A stretch of DNA of 64,000 nucleotides, from contig NC_089495.1 in assembly GCF_036850765.1 (NCBI RefSeq), positions 115,281,033 to 115,345,032 of the forward strand, written 5' to 3'. Position numbers and translations under genes: made by a program. This document shows, piece by piece, positions 52,227 to 62,479 of the stretch; the stretch's first letter is position 1, and every line of letters starts with the position of its first letter. The notes below the pieces were generated by a model. That model was not told the origin of the DNA, did not search any database, and was given only the letters and a program-made list of their open reading frames with translations. Source of the DNA: Saccopteryx bilineata. Taxonomy: Eukaryota > Chordata > Mammalia > Chiroptera > Emballonuridae.

Positions 52227-52433
52227 TTGAAAAAGGAATTTCCATTCCTCATATCAAAGAAAGATAGCAGCATTGTTTTCTGCAATATTTGCAGCAGAGA
52301 ATTTTGTATTGTAGTTGGGGGCAGAGCAGTGATAACGAAACACTTGACCACCAACAAACATAAGCAATCATTAGATGCACCGGCTTCCAGTTGTAAAGTA
52401 ACAAGTTTTTTTAAAAACTTCAAATTATTCTGA
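52227..52433 (+). pseudogene. hAT transposase N-terminal zinc finger
   Basis: The open frame of 68 codons reads FCNICSREF...ITKHLTTNKHKQ, a BED/C2H2-like DNA-binding finger of the kind that recognises transposon ends. The frame stops after FKLF. Confidence 0.75.
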
Positions 52434-53817
52434 AGATGAAAAACAGTTGGCTGCAATGGAGAGAACATTTGCATTTCATACCATAATTCACAAAAAAGTT
52501 ATTGTGATATGGATTGTACAACTAAATTATTGAAAAAGTTTCACAATGCAAAATTTTCATGTAGCAGGACAAAATGCGTGGCTATTTTGAAATCAGTATT
52601 TAAAAATTACTGTGACAAAATACAGAGGATTTGGAAACTGCAGCATTTGTAATGATTTTATCTAATGCATCAAATCATAATAAAATTAAATTGTATCCAA
52701 TAATAGTAAGATATTTTAATGTTACCAAGGTCATTCAAGTAAAAATTTCAAATTTAGAATCTATTGAGGGCGAAATTTTGTCATACCATCTATACAGAGT
52801 AATAAATGAAAACAATTTGAAATCCAAAGGTGTTGCACTAACGGCTGATAATACAAATACAAATTTTGGTGGGTGAAGACGCAAAGGAGTGAATAATGTA
52901 TATGTAAAATTACAAGAGTTACTCCAAAAGAAAATACTAGGAATAGGTTGTAATGCACATATTTTGTCAGATGCAATCAACACAGCGTCATGTGCCATGC
53001 CAATTGATGTAGAAGTAATAATAACTACAATTTATTTGCATTTTAGTCATTTTACCATTTGTGTTGCTACTTTAAAACAATTTTGTAAAGAAACAAATGT
53101 TAAATACAAAAAACTTTTAGGATATTCTGAAGTTAGATGGCTTGCTCTAACACCTGCTATAGAGCATGTTCTACAATTATTTGAGCCTCTTCGTTTATAT
53201 TTTTTAAGTTTAGACAAATGTCCTAAAATCATTTTTAAATAATAAAATATCTGAGATATTGATGCATTTTGTACATAATCAAGCATATATTTTTCACAAA
53301 ACAATTCAAAAGATTGAAGGTGAACACATTTCAGCTACGGAAGTTAGTCTTATTTTGAATGACTTTATCCTTCAATATGAATCTCGTTTTGAAGAAAAAT
53401 TTCTTCCTTTAATTATAAAAAGAAAATTGTCAGATTTAGGAATTAAACCCGGGCATAACAGAAAAGTTTATCAAAGAAGTGCAGAATTTTTACCAGACGT
53501 GTTTTTATTATATCAAAGAATAGTCTGAAACAAAAATCACGGGAAATAACAGTTTTCAATGGTGTTTTCTGACTTCATCGGAAGTATATTGGACAGATAT
53601 TCAATCTTGTCTTGAGTTTTTATCTGAAGAAATGCCAGACATCAAAATAGATGACAGTTGTCTCTTAGAAGAAATTAGAAGACTGAATGCATATTTAAAT
53701 CCTGAAAGATTAATACAATGTGAAAATGAACATGTTGAAATTGATAAAAGATGGGTGGAAATAGCCATTTCAGAAATGAACATATTCCATATGAAAATTT
53801 ATTTATTCTTGTTCAAT

Positions 53818-54047
53818 TTACATTGCGCTGCCCTGGAACTAATGCAGCAGTTGAAAGAATTTTTCAATTGCTAATGATTTTTGGACAAGAGAGAAATCGA
53901 GATTGAATGTTGATTCTCTAGCTGCAGCATTTGCTGTAAAATTCAATATGAAGGATATTTCTGGTTCAGATATTTCCAATATATTGTTACAAGATGATAC
54001 ATTGACAAAAAATATTCATTCAATGGAAAAGTTTTACAACTATTATT
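53818..54047 (+). pseudogene. hAT transposase C-terminal dimerization domain
   Basis: The frame is uninterrupted from about 53818 to TAA 54045-54047. It reads CPGTNAAVERIFSIANDFW, the P-x-TNA-x-VER-x-FS signature of hAT transposases. It is out of frame with the preceding 80-codon piece (53632-53874). Confidence 0.85.
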
Positions 54048-54223
54048 AAAAATTAATAGGTATGTAAGCATAATTATAATATAAAATATTACAAATGTTT
54101 TTTATTATGCATTTATCATATTATAATGTATTGTTGCAATGAATAAAATGTTTCTTTTATTTACAATATTGTTTTTTTCAATTTATTCTTTCCTCCTTTT
54201 CATTGTAAAAAAGTTGATCCCCT

Positions 54224-55543
54224 AACTCTAGGGGCATGAGCTTTAGAAACATCAAAATTGTTCAGTGCAGGAGTCTGTGGAGGGCGATTCTTTAGCTTAA
54301 ACAAATTGAGAATGAAGGTGTGTTCCTTAGAGGGTGAGTTTCCCAGCCAGGTAGTCCCTGCATCCAAGGCAGTGAGACAGCTCTTGTGGCACCGAAATGC
54401 CTGTTTCTGAGAGATGGTGCCATGTGTCACCACACAGAGCCTGTACTTGGGATAGCAGTAGAGGCCCAGGACTGAACAGGAAAATAAATTTGCAAGGAGG
54501 CAGACATGCCTCAAATACTACTGTGCGAGGATACAGGCAGCATAGTTGGATTTTTTTCACCTTATGAGAATATAAATGTAAAGAACTGTAAATGAAAATC
54601 CTAAATATATAGTCTCCAAATAACTTCTTGGGAAATTTTTTCTGGCTTTGCTTAAGTAAGCAGGCAATGGAGTTCAGTCAGTTGGTCTGGAATGACAGAC
54701 TTCTTGCTGAAACTAAAATCAGGAATCTTACAGGTGACATTGGATTTCTCTTGGGGTCTAGGTAGCTCTGATTCTGGGGATGTAATTTTGCCTGTGTCAA
54801 TTAATCTAAGGGCAGTAGAATGGCTTTCTAGATTAGGTAGATCTGGAGAAGGCATGTGGTAATTCTATGTGTCCTGTTGACTGAATTTTTTAAAAGTGAG
54901 GCTCCTGAGAGACAGATGAGGTATGGAATTACTATGACTTCTGAGGCCTTGGAAACCCAAAACACATTAAGGAGAAACTGACATAGTAGCCAATGGGACT
55001 CTAATCAAAGTACTTGAGCAGAACATTTCTAGCTGAGCTGAGTAGAATAAGAAATCCGGGGGTGGTTTTTATTTTAGTAATTGAGCTTTGCTCTTTGAAC
55101 TTGAACACACAGGACAAGAAAATTGGACTTTAGATTTTAGTGCCCTTGGATTTTAATTGTCAGTAACTTCAATTTTTATGGAAATTAATCTTTGAAATTT
55201 TAATTTTTTGGGGGGGAGCATCTCTTTTATTGAAGTATCTTAAAGATAGCATTCAATCTCTGCAGAACCTGTCATGCTACATTGGACGGTATGCCTGGGC
55301 ATAATTTTGAACAGAATATAGAATAAGGAACACATTTTTAGCATTTGGCATGGAATGGACTCAAAGTTGATATATTAAGTGTGTTGCTCTGACCTATTTC
55401 AGGTTCTTTTGGGGACAGTGTTTAAGCTGTCTGCTGCCGGATGCAGGAGGAAACGCAAGGGCAGACTGGTGTAGAGAGTGACCTCATGGAGCTGGGATCC
55501 AAGTTCTTCAGAGGCAGGTAGCCACACCTCTTGCTGACCATAG
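54224..55543. other. No gene confirmed; possible - strand pseudogene at 54200-54855
   Basis: Two minus-strand frames (54200-54514, 104 codons; 54652-54855, 67 codons) look less random than their surroundings (CYPKYRLCVVTHGTISQKQAF; LRLIDTGKITSPESELP) and could be parts of one old processed pseudogene or ERV. I recognise neither. The rest is plain intergenic sequence. Confidence 0.3.
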
Positions 55544-55551
55544 GTTTATGA

Positions 55552-55866
55552 CGGGTCAGGAACCTTTTTGGCTGAGAACCATGAACGCCATATATTTTAC
55601 AATGTAATTCCGTGAGAGCCATATAACGACCCATGTACATTATGCATTATCCAATAAAAATTTGGTGTTGTCCTAGAGGACAGCTGTGATTGGCTCTAGG
55701 CACCCGCAACCATGAACATGAGTGGTGGGAAATGAAGGATTGTAATACATGAGAATGTTTTATATTTTTAACGTTATTTTTTTTTTATTAAAGATTTGTC
55801 TGCGAGCCAGATGCAGCCATCACAAGAGCCACATCTGGCTCACGAGCCATAGGTTCTCAACCCCTG
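55552..55866 (+). mobile_element. hAT MITE with perfect 8-bp duplication
   Basis: This 315-bp element has a decayed left end (cgggtcaggaacctttttgg) and right end ggttctcaacccctg, and the duplication gtttatga (55544-55551 and 55867-55874). The subterminal 'ctggctcacgagccat' pairs with 'ggctgagaaccatgaacgccat' in part. A third MITE family in the window. Confidence 0.88.
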
Positions 55867-55874
55867 GTTTATGA

Positions 55875-57190
55875 GAATGAAACCGGGGGATGCTGGTGGG
55901 TTTGTCTCTTCCCCACTTCTGATGGATGCTTTGTTCTTGTGAAAGGAGCTCAGATAGATATAACTCCGGGCTTCTGTCTGCCCTGTTCATCACTCTGCCT
56001 CTCAGTCCTCTTAGGTGGAATAACTGGGCATGCCCAGCTTTAATTTACCTCCTCTCTCAGTAAACGGCACTCTCTGCTGTGGCTCACAGGCATGGGGTGC
56101 CCTGCTCTGGGACCGAGCCTCTGCCTAGTGGAGTGAGTCTGCCCAGTTCTTCAGCTCAGTGCCGGTGGTTCCCAGCCTAGAAGCCAGGTCTTCCAACTGA
56201 GCCTGCATTACACAGAAAAGCGATATTTTGGCTTTGTCTTTTCTCTTTTGTTTTGACCCCTGATAAAAAACCTTGCCTTTCTAGGCTCTGTTAAAAGCCA
56301 GCTTGATTACTTTTTCCGAGTCTTTAATTTTGTGACCTGCAAATCAACTCAACAAATAGTTATTCAGAAACTACATCTTTGTGCTGGGCACTGGGAATGA
56401 AGAAATAATACCACATTAGGTGGTGGCTACTTATTTACATGCTTATGTATGATATTAGGAAAATATATACGGCATAAAGATACCTTGAAAGAGGAAACCA
56501 CTCTGCCTGGAGGTTTGGAGGCAGACCCCTTTTATAGAGAAGGAAATTTTTGAACAAAATAGCTAAGCAGAGGAGGCATGTTTTTGATAGAAGAAACAAT
56601 ACATAATAACATGTGTGCTATATTAGGTTACTAAAAATAACTGATAATTTCTGAACATAATTGTTCTGTTAGGGAAGGCAGAATGGAGAGGTAGAACTTG
56701 ACTTCAGCACTACCTTATCAATGATGAGGAGGAAGAGCCGTTGAACAGCTTAACCCAGAGAGGGAGGTGGACAGATTTACAACCGAAACCAATGGACCAA
56801 ATGACTTCTACATTTCTTTCAGCTTTACAATTCTGTGCTCCGTGTCTTGTGATTTTGCTGCAGATTTAGAACACTTATTTCTCAGCTATCCTTATCATAA
56901 AATTGTATTAGGGTGAATTAGGTTTCACAGTGTATAACCAAGACCCATAATAAATAATAACAATGGATTAAACATGACACATTTATTTTTTTAAAGTAAA
57001 AGAATTTAGGGGTGGGGGCAAATGGTGGCTTTATAAAATTGTTGAAAACTGTGATCCTTTCCACTCTATTCTACAAGCTCTAAAGTATGATTTGCTAGAG
57101 GTACTTTCTCCACTTATTTCTCAGTGGCTGGAATTGATTTCTGTGGTCACATCTCAAGTTAGAGAAAAGCTGGGTGTATGACATAACCAG
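55875..57190. other. Intergenic, no gene recognised
   Basis: No gene. 56340-56410 (caactcaacaaatagttattcagaaactac) is an L2-like fragment. The rest is not recognised. Confidence 0.45.
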
Positions 57191-57199
57191 AAAAATGAC

Positions 57200-57530
57200 C
57201 CACAAACTCTTGATGCAGGTGCTGATGAGAAGGAAAGAGGTTTATTCAAGTGCTGGCCACTTGAGAAGATGGGGGAGTCCTGTCCTCAAAAACCCATCTT
57301 ACTCTTCTGGTGCAGGCAGGGGTTTTTATAAGGAGAGAGAATGAACAATAGAACACAGGGCTGTGGAGCTCGTGCAAGCCAGCCTACTGTGTTCAGGTTG
57401 AAGGTCAGCGCGTTTTCTGGAGCTGGCACACCTGAACGTTGGAGTCCATCCCATTGGTGATCACAGGAACTGAAGCTAGCTAGTAACCATGCAGGTTTCC
57501 AGTGTACAACTGAGTATGACACCATCTACA
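57200..57530 (-). mobile_element. Possible antisense LTR
   Basis: An 'aggtttattcaagtgctgg' (reverse of a polyadenylation region) is followed 60-80 bp later by 'tttttataagg' (reverse TATA box). This is the usual picture of an LTR in reverse. Family unknown. Confidence 0.45.
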
Positions 57531-58128
57531 AATCGCATTGTGCACCCCTCCCCCCTTCTCATGCAGTCTCCCTCTGCTCCCATGTATCCCCACTCTGTCC
57601 TCCTTCCCTGATCTCCACACCCCTTTCTTTCTGACTATTGCCACCCTGTCATCTGTATCTGTGTGTTATCAATATATGTTTTTTGGCTAATCCCTTCACC
57701 TTCTTTCATCCAGTGCCTTGCCCCCCCCCCCCCCCTCTGATGGATATCCCTCTGTACCATGTGGCCGGGGTTATTGGGAAAGTGCTATCATACAGGGTGT
57801 AGATTTATTTAGTTCTACATGTCTCATCTTTAGATATTGTAAGATGAAGTTTTTGTCCTTTCAATCAATCAAAAACATTGTTCCCTTACAGTTAGGTAGG
57901 TCACTCAGGTCTCTATTCAGTCAGCATTTTCACTCAGTTGTTTTGCTGATTTCCATTACTAAAGAATTAGTTCTGGTAATTAAATCTAACCTCAGCAAAG
58001 TTATTTTCGGGGGCGGGCACTTTATTTAGGTTCTGTGCAAAATGAAATTCCTTAGGGACAGAAAATTAACATGTGAGGTATATTTGCAGTGAAATATATT
58101 TAACAGTTATTATTAAAAGAAGAGCATA
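57531..58128. other. Intergenic with C run; no gene
   Basis: Pyrimidine-rich sequence, with a run of about sixteen C at 57721-57736. 57560-57900 resembles an old antisense L1 piece (CT-rich 3' UTR-like), uncertain. Confidence 0.4.
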
Positions 58129-58162
58129 GAAACTTCAGTGTTTTTTCTTTTTCTTTTTTTTT

Positions 58163-58341
58163 GCATTTATAAAAACTTATTTTATTTAAACTGGATATTA
58201 AATGAAATATCCTTAATCTGTCTTATTTTCTCAATTGTTTATAAACATAATGTATATGCAGTGACATTGAGCTATCAGTGAAGTGATTTTGTCCTATCAC
58301 TTATCATGTCCCTTTTCTATGCTAGAAACTATGCTACATTC
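58163..58341 (-). other. Transduced flank sequence of the source L1
   Basis: A unique-looking AT-rich segment lies between the L1 poly-A and the terminal A tail. On the - strand it has AATAAA at 58186-58181, 19 bases before the tail, which explains readthrough to a downstream polyadenylation site at the source locus. Confidence 0.9.
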
Positions 58342-58612
58342 TTTTTTTTTTTTAATAAATTTTTATTAATGGTAATGGGATGACATTAATAAATCAGGGT
58401 ACATATATTCAAAGAAACATGTCTAGGTTATTTTGTCATTAAATTATGTTGCATACCCCTCGCCCAAAGTCAGATTGTCCTCCGCCACCCTCTATCTAGT
58501 TCTCTGTGCCCCTCCCCCTACCCCTAACTCTCTCCCTCCCTCCCTCCCATGTCCTCCCTCCCCCCACCCCTGGTAACCACCACACTCTTGTACATGTCTC
58601 TTAGTCTCATTT

Positions 58613-60079
58613 TTATGTTCCACCAATGTATGGAATCATGTAGTTCTTGTTTTTTTCTGATTTACTTATTTCACTCCTTATAATGTTATCAAGATCCCAC
58701 CATTTTGCTGTAAATGATCTGATGTCATCATTTCTTATGGCTGAGTAGTATTCCATAGTGTATATGTGCCACATCTTCTTTATCCAGTCTTCTATTGAAG
58801 GGCTTTTTGGTTGTTTCCATGTCTTGGCCACTGTGAACAGTGCTGCAATGAACATGGGGCTACATGTGTCTTCACGTATCAATGTTTCTGAGGTTTTGGG
58901 GTATATACCCAGTAGAGGGATTGCTGGGTCATAAGGTAGTTCTATTTGCAGTTTTTTGAGGAACCACCATACTTTCCTCCATAATGGTTGTACTACTTTA
59001 CAGTCCCACCAACAGTGAATGAGGGTTCCTTTTTCTCCGCAGCCTCTCCAACATTTGCTATTACCCGTCTTGTTGATAATAGCTAATCTAACAGGAGTGA
59101 GGTGGTATCTCATTGTAGTTTTGATTTGCATTTCTCTAATAACTAATGAAGCTGAGCATCTTTTCATATATCTGTTGGCCATTTGTATCTCTTCCTGGGA
59201 GAAGTGTCTGTTCATGTCTTCTTCCCATTTTTTTATTGGATTGTTTGTTTGTTTGTTGTTGAGTTTTATGAGTTCTTTGTAAATTTTGGATATTAGGCCC
59301 TTATCTGAGCTGTTGTTTGAAAATATCATTTCCCATTTAGTTGGATGTCTGTTTATTTTTATATCAGTTTCTCTTGCTGAGCAAAAACTTTTAATTCTGA
59401 TGTAGTCCCATTCATTTATCTTTGCCTTCACTTCTCTTGCCATTGGGGTCAAGTTCATAAAATGTTCTTTAAAACCCAGGTCCATGATTTTAGTACCTAT
59501 GTCTTCTTCTATGTATTTTATTGTTTCAGGTCTTATATTTAGGTCTTTGATCCATTTTGAATTAATTTTAGTACACGGGGACAGGCTGTAGTCGAGTTTT
59601 ATTCTTTTGCATGTGGCTTTCCAGTTTTCCCAACACCATTTGTTGAAGAGGCTTTCTTTTCTCCATTGTGTGTTGTTGGCCCCTTTATCAAAGATTATTT
59701 GACCATATATATGTGGTTTTATTTCTGGGCTTTCTATTCTGTTCCATTGGTCTGAGTGTCTATTTTTCTGCCAATACCATGCTGTTTTGATTATCGTGGC
59801 CCTATAATATAGTTTAAAGTCAGGTATTGTAATGCCCCCAGCTTCATTCTTTTTCCTTAGGATTGTTTTGGCTATTCGGGGTTTTTTATAGTTCCATATA
59901 AATCTGATGATTTTTTGTTCCATTTCTTTAAAAAATCTCATAAGGATTTTGATGGGAATTGCATTAAATTTGTATATTGCTTTGGGTAATATGGCCATTT
60001 TGATTATATTTATTCTTCCTATCCAAGAACAAGGAATATTTTTCCATCTCATTGTATCTTTTTCGATTTCCCTTAACAA
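58613..60079 (-). pseudogene. L1 ORF2 C-terminal part, 488 codons open
   Basis: The frame is open from an internal Met ([19 protein letters not shown]) to the stop. It covers the end of the reverse transcriptase thumb and the C-terminal region with the Cys motif CWRGCGEKG...HCWWDC. Endonuclease and RT catalytic parts are missing through 5' truncation, so it is inactive. The lack of stops marks it as young. Confidence 0.93.
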
Positions 60080-60379
60080 TGCTTTGTAATTTTCATTATA
60101 TAGGTCCTTTACATTCTTTGTTATGAAACTTCAGTGTTTTTTAATAAGCCACCTAGTCTATGGAATTTTGTTATAGCAGGCCGAATGGACTAAGACACAT
60201 ATTGATGATCTATGACTTTAAAAAATATGTGTATATGCATTGTTACAGTAATATAATGTTATAGTAATTAAATATATAGAAATATAGAAAAGTATGGAAG
60301 ATATGTAGAAATAATTAGGATATAATATTAAAAGCAATTAAGGAAAGTGAATAAGGCTATGCCATCTGGACAGGAACTA

Positions 60380-60877
60380 ATCTAGTGTGTACAGATATGA
60401 TAAACAGACTCTGCCTTTCACACAGGGCCCAGTTAGTGTGTGTGTGAAGTTATGTATAGATAAAAAGTGGATTGATGTCATAATTCTGTAGGTTAACATA
60501 AACAAGAAGCTTCCCTAGGAATACCTTAAAAGTGGCTTGATGTGACATTTCAGTAGATTAACATAGAAAAGGTTTCCTGCTAGGAACTCCCAAAAGGTCG
60601 TTTGAGGTGATAATCCTGTAGATTAACACTTGTTTGAAGGCATTGGCCAGAAAAGGTACTAAAGCTAAGGGCCCCCCCTGTTGTGGTAATTGCCCAGACT
60701 CCAACGTTGAACATGGACTGTCTCCACAACGCTCTTACCAAAGACAGTGAAGAGGAGCCCGCTGACGGGGCCCCCTTAAGCTGTACCCAGGCACGCCAAA
60801 AGGATTTGTGAGTAATAAACTGCCTGTGTGATTATTGCAACTACTTTGTGTGTCAGTGTCTTTCCTTTGGTGACAGT
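60380..60877 (+). mobile_element. LTR with triplicated U3 repeat
   Basis: Three tandem imperfect units of 64-66 bp start at 60462, 60528 and 60592 (each with 'aaaag-tgg...tgatgt-a...gta-attaaca'), like retroviral U3 enhancer repeats. AATAAA lies near 60814. Right after the end at about 60877 the sequence reads TGGTGTCAG (60878-60886), the first nine bases of a tRNA-Leu primer site as used by ERV-L. Then it diverges. The left boundary is an estimate. Confidence 0.6.
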
Positions 60878-61012
60878 TGGTGTCAGCACTGATAAGTAGA
60901 ATCCTCATAGCTGCCTCGCCTCAAGAGTAGTCTCAGAGAGGCTGCCACCCCTGCTGTTAAGCAGGAGTGTCCCACTGTGTGGGGAAGTAGAATCAGCCTG
61001 ATCCATGTAGAG

Positions 61013-61982
61013 CAGTGTTTTTCAAGCAGTGCGCCATGGCACACTAGTGTGCTGTGAGACATAGTCAGGTGTGCCTTGGGGAAATTAAACATGGGTCCCC
61101 AAACTACGGCCTGCCTGCCGGATACAGCCTGCCACCAGCTGCCTCCATCTGAACATAAACATTCCCCTAACAATCCCTCTGGCTATCAGCGACAGGAAGA
61201 GTGGAGGCACAGGGAACGCTCACTGACCAATCACCTTCTAGGATTCATCCCGACCACTAGTGATGAACCAATAGTAGGCCGCCTCTCATCCACACCCAGG
61301 AAGGTCCCCACTCGGGCTGCCGCGCACTTGACATTGTGTGGCCGTAGCGAGTAGTTGAAGCTGCTACTCCTCCCAATGGTCCCGATTTCTAATCCTGGTC
61401 AGGACTGGAGGTAAATGTTGCCACCACTAGATGAAGCCTCGGCCTCAGCTGGTTATGTCTATCCTGATGGTGTATATAGATATTTGACCTTCTTCTTTTT
61501 AAAAGAGGCCCCCGCAGAGGGTGATGCATCACAATGTTATCTAACTTTAAAGCTAAAGTTTGCTGTCCTTCCTTTGGACAGTTTTTGGTTATCTGTTATC
61601 TATTGCCAAGGAGTTCCCCATTCTGGCCAACAAAGTTATTTTGACATTGCTCCCGTTTTCAACCACGTATCTATGTGAACTGAGCTTCTCAAGCTTGACT
61701 GCGATAAAAACTAAAAACAGAGAGAGACTGAGAACTGTTGAGGAAGAGCTTCGTGTGTGTCTTTCTACCATTTCTGCCAGGATATCCCTTTTGTGTTCAT
61801 CGAAACAGGCCCAGGTTTCACACTAAGTGAGTATAAATACATTTAGACAGTATATTATTAACTATATGTATAATATGTACTGTGTTAGAGTGTCATTTTG
61901 TGTCATTTTGGTAGGTGGTGTGCTCCAGGATTTTGTAAATGTAAAAAATGTGCCGTGGCTCAAAAAAGGTTGAAAATCACTG
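61013..61982 (+). mobile_element. hAT element (Zaphod-like) with transposase remnant
   Basis: This 970-bp element has ends cagtgtttttcaagcagtgc and ggttgaaaatcactg in inverted arrangement and a perfect 8-bp duplication atgtagag (61005-61012 and 61983-61990). It is an internal-deletion derivative that keeps the C-terminal transposase part. The stretch 61092-61150 starts like the CAGGGGTCCCCAAAC MITE family and may be a nested fragment. Confidence 0.9.
61560..61826 (+). pseudogene. hAT transposase C-terminal domain (Zaphod/ZBED5-like)
   Basis: The open frame of 88 codons reads [17 protein letters not shown] and then a K/R/E-rich segment, the hAT dimerization region shared with transposon-derived host genes such as ZBED5. 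The catalytic core is absent, so there is no activity. The other frame at 61415 ends before this domain. Confidence 0.8.
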
Positions 61983-62080
61983 ATGTAGAGCTCGGGCTCT
62001 CCTGGGACATGCATACTACCTATGCATAAGATAGAGATAAGAATCTCAAACACAAAATCATGTGGTTAAGAAATGACTTA

Positions 62081-62466
62081 ATTTTTTTAATCTTTTTTTT
62101 TTAATGTGCTGAATGTCTTTTTTTTTATTTTTATTTTTTACAGAGACAGAGAGAGAGTCAGAGAGAGGGATAGACAGGGACAGACAGACAGGAATAGAGA
62201 GATGAGAAGCATCAATCATTAGTTTTTCGTTCCGCATTGCAACACGTTAGTTGTTCATTGATTGCTTTCTCATATGTGCCTTGACTCTGGGCCTTCAGCA
62301 GATCAAGTAACCCCTTGCTTGAGCCAGTGATCTTGGGTCCAAGCTGGTGAGCTTTTTGCTTAAACCAGATGGGCCCGCACTCAAGCTGGCGACCTCGGGG
62401 TCTCGAACCTGGGTCCTCAGCATCCCAGTTTGACGATCTATCCACTGCGCCACCAGCTGGTCAGGC
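62081..62466 (-). mobile_element. Ves-type SINE with a two-part tail
   Basis: An antisense full copy with perfect 13-bp duplication aagaaatgactta (62068-62080 and 62467-62479). On the - strand the tail is A-rich, then gacattcagcacatt, then a second A run. A short piece of foreign or transduced sequence therefore lies within the tail. Confidence 0.92.
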
Positions 62467-62479
62467 AAGAAATGACTTA

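Larger units (their letters stand above)
51453..54223 (+). mobile_element. Decayed autonomous hAT DNA transposon
   Basis: This element of about 2.8 kb has short inverted ends (ggtgatcaa near 51455; ttgatcccc near 54214) and a broken transposase gene on the + strand. The N-terminal part encodes a C-x2-C-x16-H-x5-H finger (52227-52433). A middle part has open pieces at 52889-53242 and 53259-53528 (GYSEVRWLAL is typical of hAT cores). The C-terminus carries the hAT dimerization signature. Frameshifts and stops separate the parts. No target duplication could be confirmed. Confidence 0.82.
58147..60124 (-). mobile_element. 5'-truncated L1 with 3' transduction
   Basis: A perfect 18-bp duplication, gaaacttcagtgtttttt (58129-58146 and 60125-60142), encloses, on the - strand in order, the L1 body (60124-58354, starting within ORF2), its poly-A (58353-58342), 179 bp of non-L1 sequence (58341-58163) and a second A-rich tail (58162-58147). 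One insertion event therefore carried L1 plus downstream flank. The L1 part is close to that at 34839, and its ORF2 C-terminus is open. Confidence 0.95.

Noticed and set aside
61415..61678. 87-codon frame upstream of the Zaphod-like domain as a separate gene
   Set aside because: It lies inside the hAT element and ends in another frame of the same transposase region.
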